Virus record (IMG/VR): IMGVR_UViG_3300009314_000489
Location: 1-21,503 of that record
Length of the DNA stretch: 21,503 nt
Origin: a virus
Strand: one strand, 5' to 3'
The notes beneath the pieces are model-generated. The model did not search any database, was not told where the DNA came from, and was given only the letters and a program-made list of their open reading frames with translations. This document shows positions 1 to 6,666 of this stretch, piece by piece. The first letter of the stretch is position 1. Each line of letters starts with the position of its first letter. Made by a program: the position numbers and the translations under genes.

Positions 1-687
1 AACACGCTCCGACGCGCCCCCCCGGGCGCCGGCACCGATGGCGCCATCATGGCCGGCCTCGAGGCCGCCGTCTCCCAGCTGCTGCACCGCGAATGGAAGG
101 TCGCCGGCGGCCACGGCGTCCGCCGCATCCAGCGGCTGCTGGTGGACATGGGCTACAAGCCCAAGGTGGTCGCCGCCGTCAAACACAAGGCCGGCGGTTC
201 GGCAATGGAACTGTCACGCGGCCAGGGCATCGGCGCCCGCAACAAACCGATGGCCGCCTACCGCCGCAAGCCCGGCGAGAAGCACGGACATCACTGGTAC
301 ACCCCGACCGTCAAGGGAACCCAGGAATTCCCCCACATCGCGGTCGACGTCAACTATTGGAAATCGTTCGTCCACCGGGCCATCGGCACCCCCGACGGCG
401 AGCCCGGCTGCCTGACCCTCTTCGGCAAGAGCCCCAAGGACCACGAACTGATCGCCCAGCACGTCGCCGCCGCCGAGACCTGGGTCGAAACCTACGGGCA
501 GGGCCGCACCGTCCACGAATGGAAACTGCGACCGTCGAAGCCCGACAACCACTGGCTGGACTGCCTCACCGGCTGTGCCGTGGCCGGCGCCATGGCCGGC
601 TGCCGCACGCCCGGCATGGACGCCCAGCAACAGCGCCGCCGCAAACGGTACAGCCAGGCCGACCTCACCGGAGGCCCGCGCAAATGA
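1..687 (+). CDS. Phage terminase large subunit, GpA-type, C-terminal part (5' truncated)
   Basis: The reading frame is open from the first base of the window and ends at 687, so the gene starts upstream and about 228 residues are visible. This segment looks like the C-terminal nuclease part of GpA/lambda gpA-family large terminases, which cut concatemeric DNA and drive it through the portal. Visible support is the block VNYWKSFVHRAI, an acidic and Trp-rich stretch, and the terminal DNHWLDCLTGCAVAG pattern typical of this family's end, followed by a basic tail (QQQRRRKR). The upstream ATP-binding domain lies outside the window. The stop overlaps the next start (ATGA at 684-687). The downstream portal and capsid genes agree with the assignment. 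The Met at 49 is internal, not the start. I am confident of terminase, and less so of the exact subfamily. Confidence 0.85.
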   Translation, partial: NTLRRAPPGAGTDGAIMAGLEAAVSQLLHREWKVAGGHGVRRIQRLLVDMGYKPKVVAAVKHKAGGSAMELSRGQGIGARNKPMAAYRRKPGEKHGHHWYTPTVKGTQEFPHIAVDVNYWKSFVHRAIGTPDGEPGCLTLFGKSPKDHELIAQHVAAAETWVETYGQGRTVHEWKLRPSKPDNHWLDCLTGCAVAGAMAGCRTPGMDAQQQRRRKRYSQADLTGGPRK

Positions 688-962
688 GCGCCCTGGAGAC
701 CTACCACATGGAACGCGATCGGAAGCGCTACAGCGAGCCCATCACCCCGGGCGTGGCCCCCGACGCCGAGGGCATCGTCTGCCGGCGATGCGGCTGCGGA
801 CATTTCCGGGTCCTGTACACCCGCCCGGCCACGCGCGGCGGAATCCGCCGCCGCCGCGAGTGCCGCCACTGCGGCACGCGCGTCACCACCATCGAAAGGC
901 CATCCGATGACCAGCAACCCGCCGACGCCGATCGGCCAGATGATATGGCCGACCCTGGCTGA
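684..962 (+). CDS. NrdR-like zinc-ribbon protein
   Basis: A 92-residue protein starts at the ATGA overlap with the terminase stop and has a GGAG ribosome binding site at 669-672. Residues about 33-71 form a zinc ribbon: CRRCGCG, then a basic loop and RRRRECRHCG, ending in RVTTIER. This order (CxxCG, RRRREC, xxCG, TTIE) closely matches the N-terminal ribbon of NrdR, the ribonucleotide reductase repressor. The ATP-cone that follows in genuine NrdR is absent, so NrdR function is not expected. Small zinc-ribbon proteins in phages include Ogr/Delta late activators, and DNA binding or late-gene control is an inference. The last residues are acidic and may be disordered. The 3' end overlaps the next gene by 56 nt. 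Confidence 0.7.
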   Translation: MSALETYHMERDRKRYSEPITPGVAPDAEGIVCRRCGCGHFRVLYTRPATRGGIRRRRECRHCGTRVTTIERPSDDQQPADADRPDDMADPG

Positions 963-1311
963 CATAATCCCCGACGCCAGCCGCGACCTGCTCGAGGTCC
1001 TGCCCTGCGAGCCCAACGGCCTGAGCATCCACGAACTGGCCGACGGCCTGGTCGGCCGCCGCGACCCCCGGGCCCGGGCGTACATACGCCGCGCCCTCGA
1101 GGGCCTGTCGGCGATGCTGGGGGGTCTGGCCACGACCCGCGGGTGCGATGATTTCGGCCACGCCGACGTCGCCCTCTGGGGCCTGCCCCGCGACACCTAC
1201 CGCGTGGTCCTGCGGATCTACGGCCTGGCCGGTTCTACATGCGTAGCGCAAGGGTCTACCGGTGTAACTACCCCCGATTCCGGGGGCTACACCGCCGAAC
1301 CTCGACGATGA
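907..1311 (+). CDS. Putative winged-helix DNA-binding protein
   Basis: A 134-residue ORF overlaps the zinc-ribbon gene by 56 nt in another frame. GAAAGG at about 893-898 could serve the 907 start; a later ATG at 940 would shorten the overlap. Residues about 28-92 read like a winged helix-turn-helix: LLEVLPCEPNGLSIHELADG, then a helix rich in Arg and Ala (RARAYIRRALEGLSAM), then GGLATTRG and DVALWGLPR as a possible wing. The last 30 residues are Gly/Thr/Ser-rich and lie over strong DNA hairpins, so the true functional C-terminus could be shorter. I do not recognise a specific family. Its position next to a zinc-ribbon gene suggests a regulatory pair, but nothing in the sequence proves regulation. 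Confidence 0.55.
   Translation: MTSNPPTPIGQMIWPTLADIIPDASRDLLEVLPCEPNGLSIHELADGLVGRRDPRARAYIRRALEGLSAMLGGLATTRGCDDFGHADVALWGLPRDTYRVVLRIYGLAGSTCVAQGSTGVTTPDSGGYTAEPRR
1261..1293 (+). other. Hairpin at the 3' end of the winged-helix gene
   Basis: Inverted repeats GGTGTA (1261-1266) with TACACC (1288-1293) enclose a perfect inner stem CCCCCG (1271-1276) with CGGGGG (1281-1286) and an ATTC loop. It lies inside the last codons of the upstream ORF. No T-run follows, so a simple intrinsic terminator is not supported. Repeated TCTAC/CTAC words nearby (1217, 1234, 1255, 1268, 1287) add to the repetitive look. Confidence 0.5.
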
Positions 1312-1519
1312 TGTAAATGCGACGATGCGAGCGGGCGATTGTTCCGTGGCCACGGTGTGCTGGCAGCGCACAATCGCTCGACAACCGGCCGCCCGGGCCC
1401 GTGCACCCGGGCGGCTACTGTTTCGACACGTCCGCCCGGCCCGCGAGGCCGAGCCGGGCCCGCTGGGGGCGGCACCGGGCAACGCCCGCTCGCAACTCTT
1501 GACGCCACGGGAGACCCGC
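1312..1519 (+). other. Hairpin-rich non-coding region between regulator-like gene and head module
   Basis: No convincing coding sequence is present in these 208 bases. They hold a series of stem-loops: 1332-1342 pairs with 1370-1380 (11 bp, one G-U) around a 27-nt loop that itself contains the perfect palindrome CCGTGGCCACGG (1344-1355); 1388-1397 pairs perfectly with 1406-1415; 1434-1440 pairs with 1453-1459; 1476-1480 pairs with 1484-1488. A GGGAG ribosome binding site for the next gene sits at the end. This could be a structured leader, a processing or termination region, or an sRNA. No known family was recognised. Confidence 0.5.
1388..1425 (+). terminator. Candidate terminator-like hairpin
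   Basis: A perfect 10-bp GC stem (1388-1397 with 1406-1415, 8-nt loop) is followed by TACTGTTTCG, which is only a weak T-rich tail. It lies after the regulator-like genes and before the head genes, a sensible place to limit read-through. The poor U-tract keeps confidence low. Confidence 0.35.
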
Positions 1520-1735
1520 ATGGCCACCGACCTGCAGACCGACGTCACCAGCAACGCCCAGGGCCCGCGCGAGGCGCGAGGCGACGGCGTCATGGTGCGC
1601 CAGCATTCCATCCCCGACCAAATCGCCGCCGACCGGTACCTGGCCGCGAAGGAACTCACCACCGTCAGCACCAAGCGGACGTTCGGCATTCGCATGGGCC
1701 GGCTGATCCCGCCCGGCGCTGCCGCCGATGACTGA
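1520..1735 (+). CDS. Small head-joining-like protein (gpW position)
   Basis: A 71-residue protein has GGGAG about 8 nt upstream of its ATG. The same frame is open farther upstream (from 1325), but that part reads as Arg/Ala/Pro-rich non-coding sequence, so 1520 is chosen. Residues about 29-66 contain a helix-prone, charged segment (IPDQIAADRYLAAKE) followed by TFGIRMGRLIPPGAA. Its size and its place between terminase and portal match the small gpW-type head-joining gene of lambda-like phages, and I have seen similar ending motifs in small proteins at this position. Sequence alone does not prove gpW homology. It overlaps the portal start by one base (TGATG). Confidence 0.55.
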   Translation: MATDLQTDVTSNAQGPREARGDGVMVRQHSIPDQIAADRYLAAKELTTVSTKRTFGIRMGRLIPPGAAADD

Positions 1736-3216
1736 TGGCAAAAGCCGCCGCCAAAACCCGAGGCGCCCGCCGACGCCGGCCACGGCGCCGGCACATCACC
1801 GCCAGCGACATCGCTGAGCGCCGCACCGCGATCGTCCGGGCCACCTACGATGTGGCGCAGACCACCGACATGAACAAGCGGCACTGGGCCGCCGCCGACG
1901 CGCTCAGCCCCACCGCCGCCGGCAGCAAGTCCGTCCGCACCATCCTCCGCAAGCGGGCCCGATACGAAGTGGCCAATAACAGCTTCGCCCGCGGGCTGGT
2001 CAGCACCCTGGCCGCCGACCTGATCGGCACCGGCCCGCGCCTACGCCTGCAGCTGGAGGACCTCGCGGTCGCCCGCCGCATCGAAACCTATTGGCAGCAG
2101 TGGTGCGACGCCGTCCACCTGGCCGAGAAGCTCCGCACGATGCGGAAGGCCAAGGCCCAGGACGGCGAGGCCTTCGGCGTCCTGGTGACGAACCGCCGCC
2201 TGGACAGCCCGGTCAAACTGGACATGCGCCTCATCGAGGCCGACCGCGTCACCACGCCGTCCACGGGCATGCTGAGCAAGCCCGAGGACAAGGCCATCGA
2301 TGGGATCGTCTTCGACGCCTACGGGAACCCGCAGACCTACCACGTGCTGCAGTCGCACCCGGGCGCCCGCACGATTTCGGCTGACCCGTTCAACGCCTAC
2401 GATCGCATCGCCGCCCACCGCGTCATTCACTGGTTCACCCCCGAACGCCCCGAACAGCATCGCGGCGTCCCGGACCTGACGCCCGCCCTGCCGCTCTTTG
2501 CCCAGCTTCGCCGGCTGACCCTGGCCACGCTGAACGCCGCCGAGGTCGCCGCCGACCTGGCGATCGTGATGCAGACCGAAGCGCCCGTGGGCGGCGAGGC
2601 CGCCGAGGTCGACCCCTGGGTCACAATGGAAATCGAACGCAACACGATCATGTTCGCGCCCGAGGGATGGAAGCCGACGCAGATGAAGGGCGAGCACCCG
2701 TCCGAAAACTTCGCGCCCTTCAGACGGGCCATCATCACCGAAATCGCCCGCTGCATGGATGTGCCCTACAACATCGCCGCCGGCGATTCGAGCGACTACA
2801 ACTTCGCCAGCGGCCGCCTCGACCACCAGACCTATTTTCAGTCCCTACGCGTGCAGCGATCGGAACTGGAGACCGTCGCCCTCAACCGCATCTTCATGGC
2901 CTGGCTGACCGAGGCCGTCCGCGTGGCCGACTACGGGATGTTCGGCCAAATCGAACGCATCTTCTGGCCCCACGGCTGGCTGTGGCCGACCCGCGAGGAA
3001 ATCGACCCGCGATGGCTGCGCGCCCGGGCCGACCTGGTCGGCAAGGGCATCATCACCGAGAGCGACTACCACGCTCGAGCCGGCCATGACTGGCAGGACC
3101 AAATCGACCAACGCCAGCGCGAGGCCCAGGCCCGCGCCGACGCCGGCCTGCCGCAACCGTGGGACAAGGCCGCCCCCGCCCCGGCCGCTGCTGCCGAACC
3201 GGAGACCGACAAATGA
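1735..3216 (+). CDS. Phage portal protein, lambda family
   Basis: A 493-residue protein is close in length to lambda gpB and matches the lambda-type portal family. The portal forms the dodecameric ring at one head vertex through which DNA enters and to which the tail attaches. Recognisable blocks are a basic N-terminus, RARYEVANNSFARGLVSTLA with GTGPRL (about residues 75-105), AKAQDGEAFGVLV (about 139-151), LIEADRV, the RIAAHRVIHWF region, and DVPYNIAAGDSSDYNFAS with the following RLDHQTY (about 341-370), which is characteristic of this family. The C-terminal 40 residues are charged then Ala/Pro-rich, and probably flexible. The start at 1735 overlaps the preceding stop and the end overlaps the next start (ATGA, 3213-3216). 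Confidence 0.93.
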   Translation: MAKAAAKTRGARRRRPRRRHITASDIAERRTAIVRATYDVAQTTDMNKRHWAAADALSPTAAGSKSVRTILRKRARYEVANNSFARGLVSTLAADLIGTGPRLRLQLEDLAVARRIETYWQQWCDAVHLAEKLRTMRKAKAQDGEAFGVLVTNRRLDSPVKLDMRLIEADRVTTPSTGMLSKPEDKAIDGIVFDAYGNPQTYHVLQSHPGARTISADPFNAYDRIAAHRVIHWFTPERPEQHRGVPDLTPALPLFAQLRRLTLATLNAAEVAADLAIVMQTEAPVGGEAAEVDPWVTMEIERNTIMFAPEGWKPTQMKGEHPSENFAPFRRAIITEIARCMDVPYNIAAGDSSDYNFASGRLDHQTYFQSLRVQRSELETVALNRIFMAWLTEAVRVADYGMFGQIERIFWPHGWLWPTREEIDPRWLRARADLVGKGIITESDYHARAGHDWQDQIDQRQREAQARADAGLPQPWDKAAPAPAAAAEPETDK

Positions 3217-5495
3217 ACTTCGCCGAGTGGTGCGAGAAAAACGGCATCGACGTCGACACCTTGAACCCCGTCCAGATGTCCGCCATGCGGGCGATGTGGG
3301 AACGGGCCCACGGGCGACCCCAGGTCGACCCGGAGCGGCTGAACTTCCGCACCGGTGAACTGGACGCCACCGATGACGGCGGTGCGTTCTACTACGCCGA
3401 CGATGGGGAGTGGAAGTATTTCGCCCCGGCCACCATCGCCCTCGAGGCCGACGCCGTGATCGACCTGGAGGCCGCCGACGATGAGGGCAAGCCGAAACTG
3501 CCGACGTTCAAAATGCTCGCCTACACCGGTGGGGCGATGCGGCTGGCCGGCTGGTACTGGCCCGTCGTGATCGAGGTCAGCGGCCTGGCGATCGGCGGAA
3601 AACAGAAGCCCGCCCTGCTGCAGCATGACCCGCGGGCCGTCGTGGGCCACACCACCACGGTGGAGAAATCGAACAACCGCGTCACGGCCGAAGGCCTTGT
3701 CAGCGGTACCGGAGAGGCAGCCGCCGAAGTCGTGGGCGCCGCGAAGAACGGCTTCCCCTGGCGGGTCTCGGTCGGGGCACGTGCGGAACGGATGGAGTTC
3801 GTCGAGTCCGGCAAGGACGCCACCGCCAACGGCAAGACATGGAAAGGCCCGGTGCTGATCGCCCGCAAGGCGACGCTGGGCGAGTTCAGCTTCGTGGCAA
3901 TCGCTGCCGACGACAAGACCCGCGCCCGAGTGGCGGCATCCGCCATCCCCGCGCAACGCGTCGCCAGCCCTGACCAGAGGAGAAAACCGATGACGTTCGA
4001 GCAATGGCTGAAGGCAAAGGGCTTCGACACCGTCGAGACGATGTCGGAGGAAGGCCAGGCCTTCCTGCGTGCCCAGTACGACGCCGAAATCGCGGCCGCC
4101 GATGGCGGCGAGCCGACGCCGGCGCCCACACCCGCCGCCGCACCGAAGTCGCCCGCCGAGCCGGCGGCCACCGAACCCGACGTGCAGGCGATGGTCCAGC
4201 AAGGCATCCGGGCCGAAGGCGAGCGCCGCGACCTGATCGAAGCCACCTGCCGTGGCTTCGAAGGCGAGCGCATCGAGGAACTACGTGCCCAGGCCATCGC
4301 CGGCACCATCACCGTCGATGACCTGCGGGCCAGCGTCCTCGAGCACGTCCGCACCGAACGCGCCCAGGTCACCCCGGGCGGGGCCGACGCGGACAACACC
4401 CGCAAGATGCTCCTGGCCACCGGCTACCTGCAGGCCGCCATGCCCCAGGACAGCATCGTGGCCATCTGCGGCGAGCCCGCCCTCGAGGCCGCCGCCAACC
4501 TGCGTGGCGTGGGCTTCCAGGAGTTCTGCGCGATGGCCGCCGCCATCGACGGCGTGGAACTTCCGCGTTACCAGCAGGACCCGACCGCCTGGCTGCAGGC
4601 CGCATTCAGCACGCTGAGCCTTTCGGGCATCCTCGGCAACGTGGCGAACAAGTCCCTGCTCGCCGGCTTCAACGCCGTCGAGGACAGCTGGCGGGCCATC
4701 GCCGCCACCCGCCCGGTGAAGGACTTCAAGCAGGTCACCAGCTACCGGCTGACCGGCAATATGGAGTTCGACCAGGTCGGGCCGACCGGCGAGCTCAAGC
4801 ACGGCACCGTCGGGTCCGAAAGCTACACCAACCAGGCGGACACCTACGGCCGGATGTACGCCATCACGCGCACCGACATCATCAACGATGACCTCGGCGC
4901 GCTGACGGCCGTGCCGACGAAGATCGGCCGCGGGGCCGCGCTGAAGTTGAACACCGTGTTCTGGACCGCATTCCTGAACAACGGGTCCTTCTTCACCTCC
5001 GGCCGCGGGAACTACATTAGCGGCGCCGCCACGGCCCTGAGCGTCAACGCGCTCACCACGGCCGAGACCGCGTTTTATGACCAGACCGACCCGGACGGCG
5101 ACCCCGTCGCCATCGCGCCGAAGATTCTCCTGGTCCCGAACGCCCTCATCGTGACGGCGACCCAGCTGGCCCAGTCCGTGGAGCTGCGTGACACCACCGC
5201 GTCCACGAAGTACCTGACCAAGAACCCGCACGCCGGCAACTTCACGCCGGTCCGCTCGTCGTACCTGAGCAACAGCGGGATCACCGGGTACAGCACGGCC
5301 GCCTGGTATCTGCTCGCCGCCCCGGGCGACATGCCCGTCATCGAGGTCGTGTTCCTGAACGGCCAGCAGAACCCGGTCGTGGAGCGGGCCGACGCCGACT
5401 TCAACGTCCTGGGCGTGCAGTTCCGGGGCTATTTCGACTTCGGCGTCAGCCTCCAGGAATACCGGGGCGGCCTGAAGAGCAAGGGCAGCGCCTAA
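3213..5495 (+). CDS. Prohead protease / major capsid protein fusion (Mu gpT-like capsid)
   Basis: A 760-residue protein with three parts. Residues about 70-245 look like an HK97-type (S78) prohead protease, with candidate catalytic His138 in LLQHDPRAVVG and Ser186 in WRVSVGA, about 48 residues apart as in that family. Residues about 260-380 are charged, Ala/Pro-rich and helical, like a delta or scaffold domain. The rest is a Mu gpT/HK97-like major capsid domain: TGNMEFDQVGPTGELKHG, then NQADTYGRMYAITRTDIIND. The protease would mature the shell and remove the scaffold. The start at 3213 overlaps the portal stop. A strong internal ribosome binding site and in-frame ATG at 3990 suggest the capsid is also made alone. 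Protease/capsid fusions are known; the double start is read from the sequence. Confidence 0.9.
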   Translation: MNFAEWCEKNGIDVDTLNPVQMSAMRAMWERAHGRPQVDPERLNFRTGELDATDDGGAFYYADDGEWKYFAPATIALEADAVIDLEAADDEGKPKLPTFKMLAYTGGAMRLAGWYWPVVIEVSGLAIGGKQKPALLQHDPRAVVGHTTTVEKSNNRVTAEGLVSGTGEAAAEVVGAAKNGFPWRVSVGARAERMEFVESGKDATANGKTWKGPVLIARKATLGEFSFVAIAADDKTRARVAASAIPAQRVASPDQRRKPMTFEQWLKAKGFDTVETMSEEGQAFLRAQYDAEIAAADGGEPTPAPTPAAAPKSPAEPAATEPDVQAMVQQGIRAEGERRDLIEATCRGFEGERIEELRAQAIAGTITVDDLRASVLEHVRTERAQVTPGGADADNTRKMLLATGYLQAAMPQDSIVAICGEPALEAAANLRGVGFQEFCAMAAAIDGVELPRYQQDPTAWLQAAFSTLSLSGILGNVANKSLLAGFNAVEDSWRAIAATRPVKDFKQVTSYRLTGNMEFDQVGPTGELKHGTVGSESYTNQADTYGRMYAITRTDIINDDLGALTAVPTKIGRGAALKLNTVFWTAFLNNGSFFTSGRGNYISGAATALSVNALTTAETAFYDQTDPDGDPVAIAPKILLVPNALIVTATQLAQSVELRDTTASTKYLTKNPHAGNFTPVRSSYLSNSGITGYSTAAWYLLAAPGDMPVIEVVFLNGQQNPVVERADADFNVLGVQFRGYFDFGVSLQEYRGGLKSKGSA
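3976..3983 (+). promoter_or_regulatory. Strong internal ribosome binding site
   Basis: AGAGGAGA lies inside the protease/capsid coding sequence, six bases before an in-frame ATG at 3990. Its strength and spacing, at the protease/scaffold boundary, argue against chance. Confidence 0.7.
3990..5495 (+). CDS. Major capsid protein from internal in-frame start (nested in fusion)
   Basis: This is the same frame as the fusion gene, entered at ATG 3990, giving 501 residues. AGAGGAGA at 3976-3983 is one of the best Shine-Dalgarno matches in the window and stands six bases before the ATG. In the fusion this point is exactly the end of the protease domain. The product would carry a roughly 120-residue helical N-terminal delta/scaffold segment plus the Mu gpT-like capsid domain. 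Its first residues (MTFEQWLKAKGFD) resemble the fusion's own N-terminus (MNFAEWCEKNGID). A nested capsid start gives many capsid copies per protease copy, similar in logic to lambda C/Nu3, where the scaffold starts inside the protease gene. Expression from this site is inferred. Confidence 0.7.
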   Translation: MTFEQWLKAKGFDTVETMSEEGQAFLRAQYDAEIAAADGGEPTPAPTPAAAPKSPAEPAATEPDVQAMVQQGIRAEGERRDLIEATCRGFEGERIEELRAQAIAGTITVDDLRASVLEHVRTERAQVTPGGADADNTRKMLLATGYLQAAMPQDSIVAICGEPALEAAANLRGVGFQEFCAMAAAIDGVELPRYQQDPTAWLQAAFSTLSLSGILGNVANKSLLAGFNAVEDSWRAIAATRPVKDFKQVTSYRLTGNMEFDQVGPTGELKHGTVGSESYTNQADTYGRMYAITRTDIINDDLGALTAVPTKIGRGAALKLNTVFWTAFLNNGSFFTSGRGNYISGAATALSVNALTTAETAFYDQTDPDGDPVAIAPKILLVPNALIVTATQLAQSVELRDTTASTKYLTKNPHAGNFTPVRSSYLSNSGITGYSTAAWYLLAAPGDMPVIEVVFLNGQQNPVVERADADFNVLGVQFRGYFDFGVSLQEYRGGLKSKGSA

Positions 5496-5735
5496 GCCGG
5501 CGCCGCCTGACCGGCCCGCTGCAGCAGACAACCCCGCCGCCGGCACCGCGCCGCCGGCGGCACCGGCGCGCAGAGACTGGTGGAAACTCGTCTGGAAACC
5601 ACAGAGGAGCGCAAACCCTCCTCCGTTAGCAGCATAGGCCAACAAGAATCGCTTACTGCGAACGTGAGCGGAAACATCTGACGCGCAACCATAGTCCGCG
5701 ACCGGCACGGCGGCCGCCCGAACTGGAGACCCGCA
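5496..5735 (+). other. AT-richer intergenic spacer between capsid and decoration genes
   Basis: There is no convincing gene in 240 bases. The first part is extremely GC-rich with a strong hairpin (5536-5561). The middle part, 5581-5700, contains 66 G or C of 120 (55 percent), visibly lower than the flanking genes, and its possible codons (ACT, GTT, ATA, TCG, CTT) do not look like neighbouring gene usage. A second hairpin (5604-5609 with 5618-5623) hides an AGAGGAG sequence. The end carries the decoration gene's TGGAG ribosome binding site. It could be a leader RNA, a promoter region or an inserted fragment. No clear -35/-10 pair was recognised. Confidence 0.5.
5536..5561 (+). terminator. GC hairpin after capsid gene, possible terminator or mRNA stabiliser
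   Basis: GCCGCCGGC (5536-5544) pairs perfectly with GCCGGCGGC (5553-5561), a 9-bp stem with an 8-nt loop, 40 bases after the capsid stop. No T-run follows, so a 3' stabilising or processing hairpin is as likely as a terminator. Confidence 0.35.
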
Positions 5736-6071
5736 ATGAGCAATGTGAACTTCCGCCACGATGGCATCTCGGTCGACTACACCCCCGCAGCGGCGGTGAC
5801 GGCCGGCGACGTCGTGGTCCAGAACGAACTGGTGGGCGTGGCGAAGAAGGACATCGCCGCCAACGCCCTCGGCGCCCTGGCCGTCTCGGGCGTCTTCGAC
5901 TTCCCCAAGGGCACGACAAGCGGCAGCGCCATCGCCGCCGGCAAAAACGTGTACTGGGACGATACGAACGACGTCGCCACCGAGACCGCCGGCAGCAACA
6001 AGCTGATCGGCAAGACGGTCGCCGCCGCGACGGACACCGACACCACGGTCCGCGTCCGAATGAACCAGTAG
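5736..6071 (+). CDS. Capsid decoration protein, DUF2190 family
   Basis: A 111-residue protein with a TGGAG ribosome binding site shortly before its ATG. It looks like the DUF2190 family of small beta-rich proteins that often follow the capsid gene and are thought to decorate or stabilise the shell. Visible support is the order of short beta segments with Ala/Gly/Thr content: VTAGDVVVQNELVGVAKKDI, then GALAVSGVFDFPK, then AAGKNVYWDD and a final LIGKTVAAA-VRVRM block. Length and position match. It would sit on the outside of the capsid, which makes it one possible acceptor for the sugar-modification enzymes encoded next, although that link is speculative. Confidence 0.8.
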   Translation: MSNVNFRHDGISVDYTPAAAVTAGDVVVQNELVGVAKKDIAANALGALAVSGVFDFPKGTTSGSAIAAGKNVYWDDTNDVATETAGSNKLIGKTVAAATDTDTTVRVRMNQ

Positions 6072-6078
6072 GCGCCGC

Positions 6079-6666
6079 ATGGCCAGGCCGGGAAAACGCG
6101 CAGCGGTGCTGTGCCCCGGGCCGTCCCTGGCCAGCGCCCTGCCAGAACTGCGGGCCGGCCGCCTGGGAGACTTCGATCACGTGATCGCGGTAAACCGGGC
6201 GGCCGCCGCCTGGCCGGCCGACTTCTGGTCCATCTGGGACCCGGAGAGTTTCGGCGACGTCCAGCCGCTCGGCCGACCGGCCATCATCATGGCCCGGCAG
6301 CACTGGCAGACGCTGCTGGCCGAACGGCCCGAAGCCGGCCGGCACCATTCGGTCATGCGGGATGACCTCGCACACCCGCCCCGCAACACCGGCTGGGACT
6401 CCTGGTCCGCCACCGTGGCCGTGGTCGCCGCATGGAACCTCGGCGCCACCGACATCCGCGTCCTCGGGTGCGACCTCGAGGGCACGGCCGACTGGGATGG
6501 CGCCCGCCTGGACCGACACAAGCGCGAGCCCGAACGTTGGGCCCGCGAAGCCGACGCCTGGACGCTGCTGATCAACTGGCTGCGGATCGAGGGCGTCGAC
6601 GTCATACGCGAACGCATCACGGGCGGCACCGCCGTCCGCCAACGCCTCACCGGAGACAGGGCATGA
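6079..6666 (+). CDS. DUF115 / GT29-like nucleotide-sugar related protein
   Basis: A 195-residue protein starts 7 bases after the decoration stop with only a weak ribosome binding site. It shows the Rossmann-like layout of DUF115/sialyltransferase-like proteins: AVLCPGPSLA (residues 9-18), DHVIAVNRA (33-41), ADFWSIWDPESF (47-58), then GWDSWSATVAVVAAWNLGA (105-123) and DIRVLGCDLEG (125-135). The GPSL, VNRA and LGCD motifs are characteristic. Members act on sugars or pterin-like substrates, and several phages carry such genes near structural genes. Substrate and reaction cannot be read here. It overlaps the methyltransferase start (ATGA), so the two are likely co-translated. A degenerate pseudoenzyme cannot be excluded. 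Confidence 0.65.
   Translation: MARPGKRAAVLCPGPSLASALPELRAGRLGDFDHVIAVNRAAAAWPADFWSIWDPESFGDVQPLGRPAIIMARQHWQTLLAERPEAGRHHSVMRDDLAHPPRNTGWDSWSATVAVVAAWNLGATDIRVLGCDLEGTADWDGARLDRHKREPERWAREADAWTLLINWLRIEGVDVIRERITGGTAVRQRLTGDRA

Noticed and set aside
1325-1519. N-terminal extension of the small protein starting at 1325.
   Set aside because: The added segment is Arg/Ala/Pro-rich, lies over hairpins, has no clear ribosome binding site, and differs in character from the part after ATG 1520, which has GGGAG upstream.
5611-5637. Possible tmRNA tag: reading GCA AAC ... TTA GCA GCA TAG gives ANPPPLAA-stop, like a tmRNA proteolysis tag.
   Set aside because: The tRNA-like ends (GGGGxTG...TTCGACGG at the 5' side, GGTTCRA and CCA at the 3' side) are not visible, and the spacer is too short for a normal tmRNA. 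A chance resemblance is more likely.
4281-6080. Long reverse-strand open frame of about 599 codons, and other long minus-strand frames (for example 7178-8839).
   Set aside because: They lie opposite well-supported + strand genes. GC-rich coding DNA with few stop codons commonly produces such shadows, and the predicted proteins are Gly/Arg/Val-rich with no recognisable motifs.
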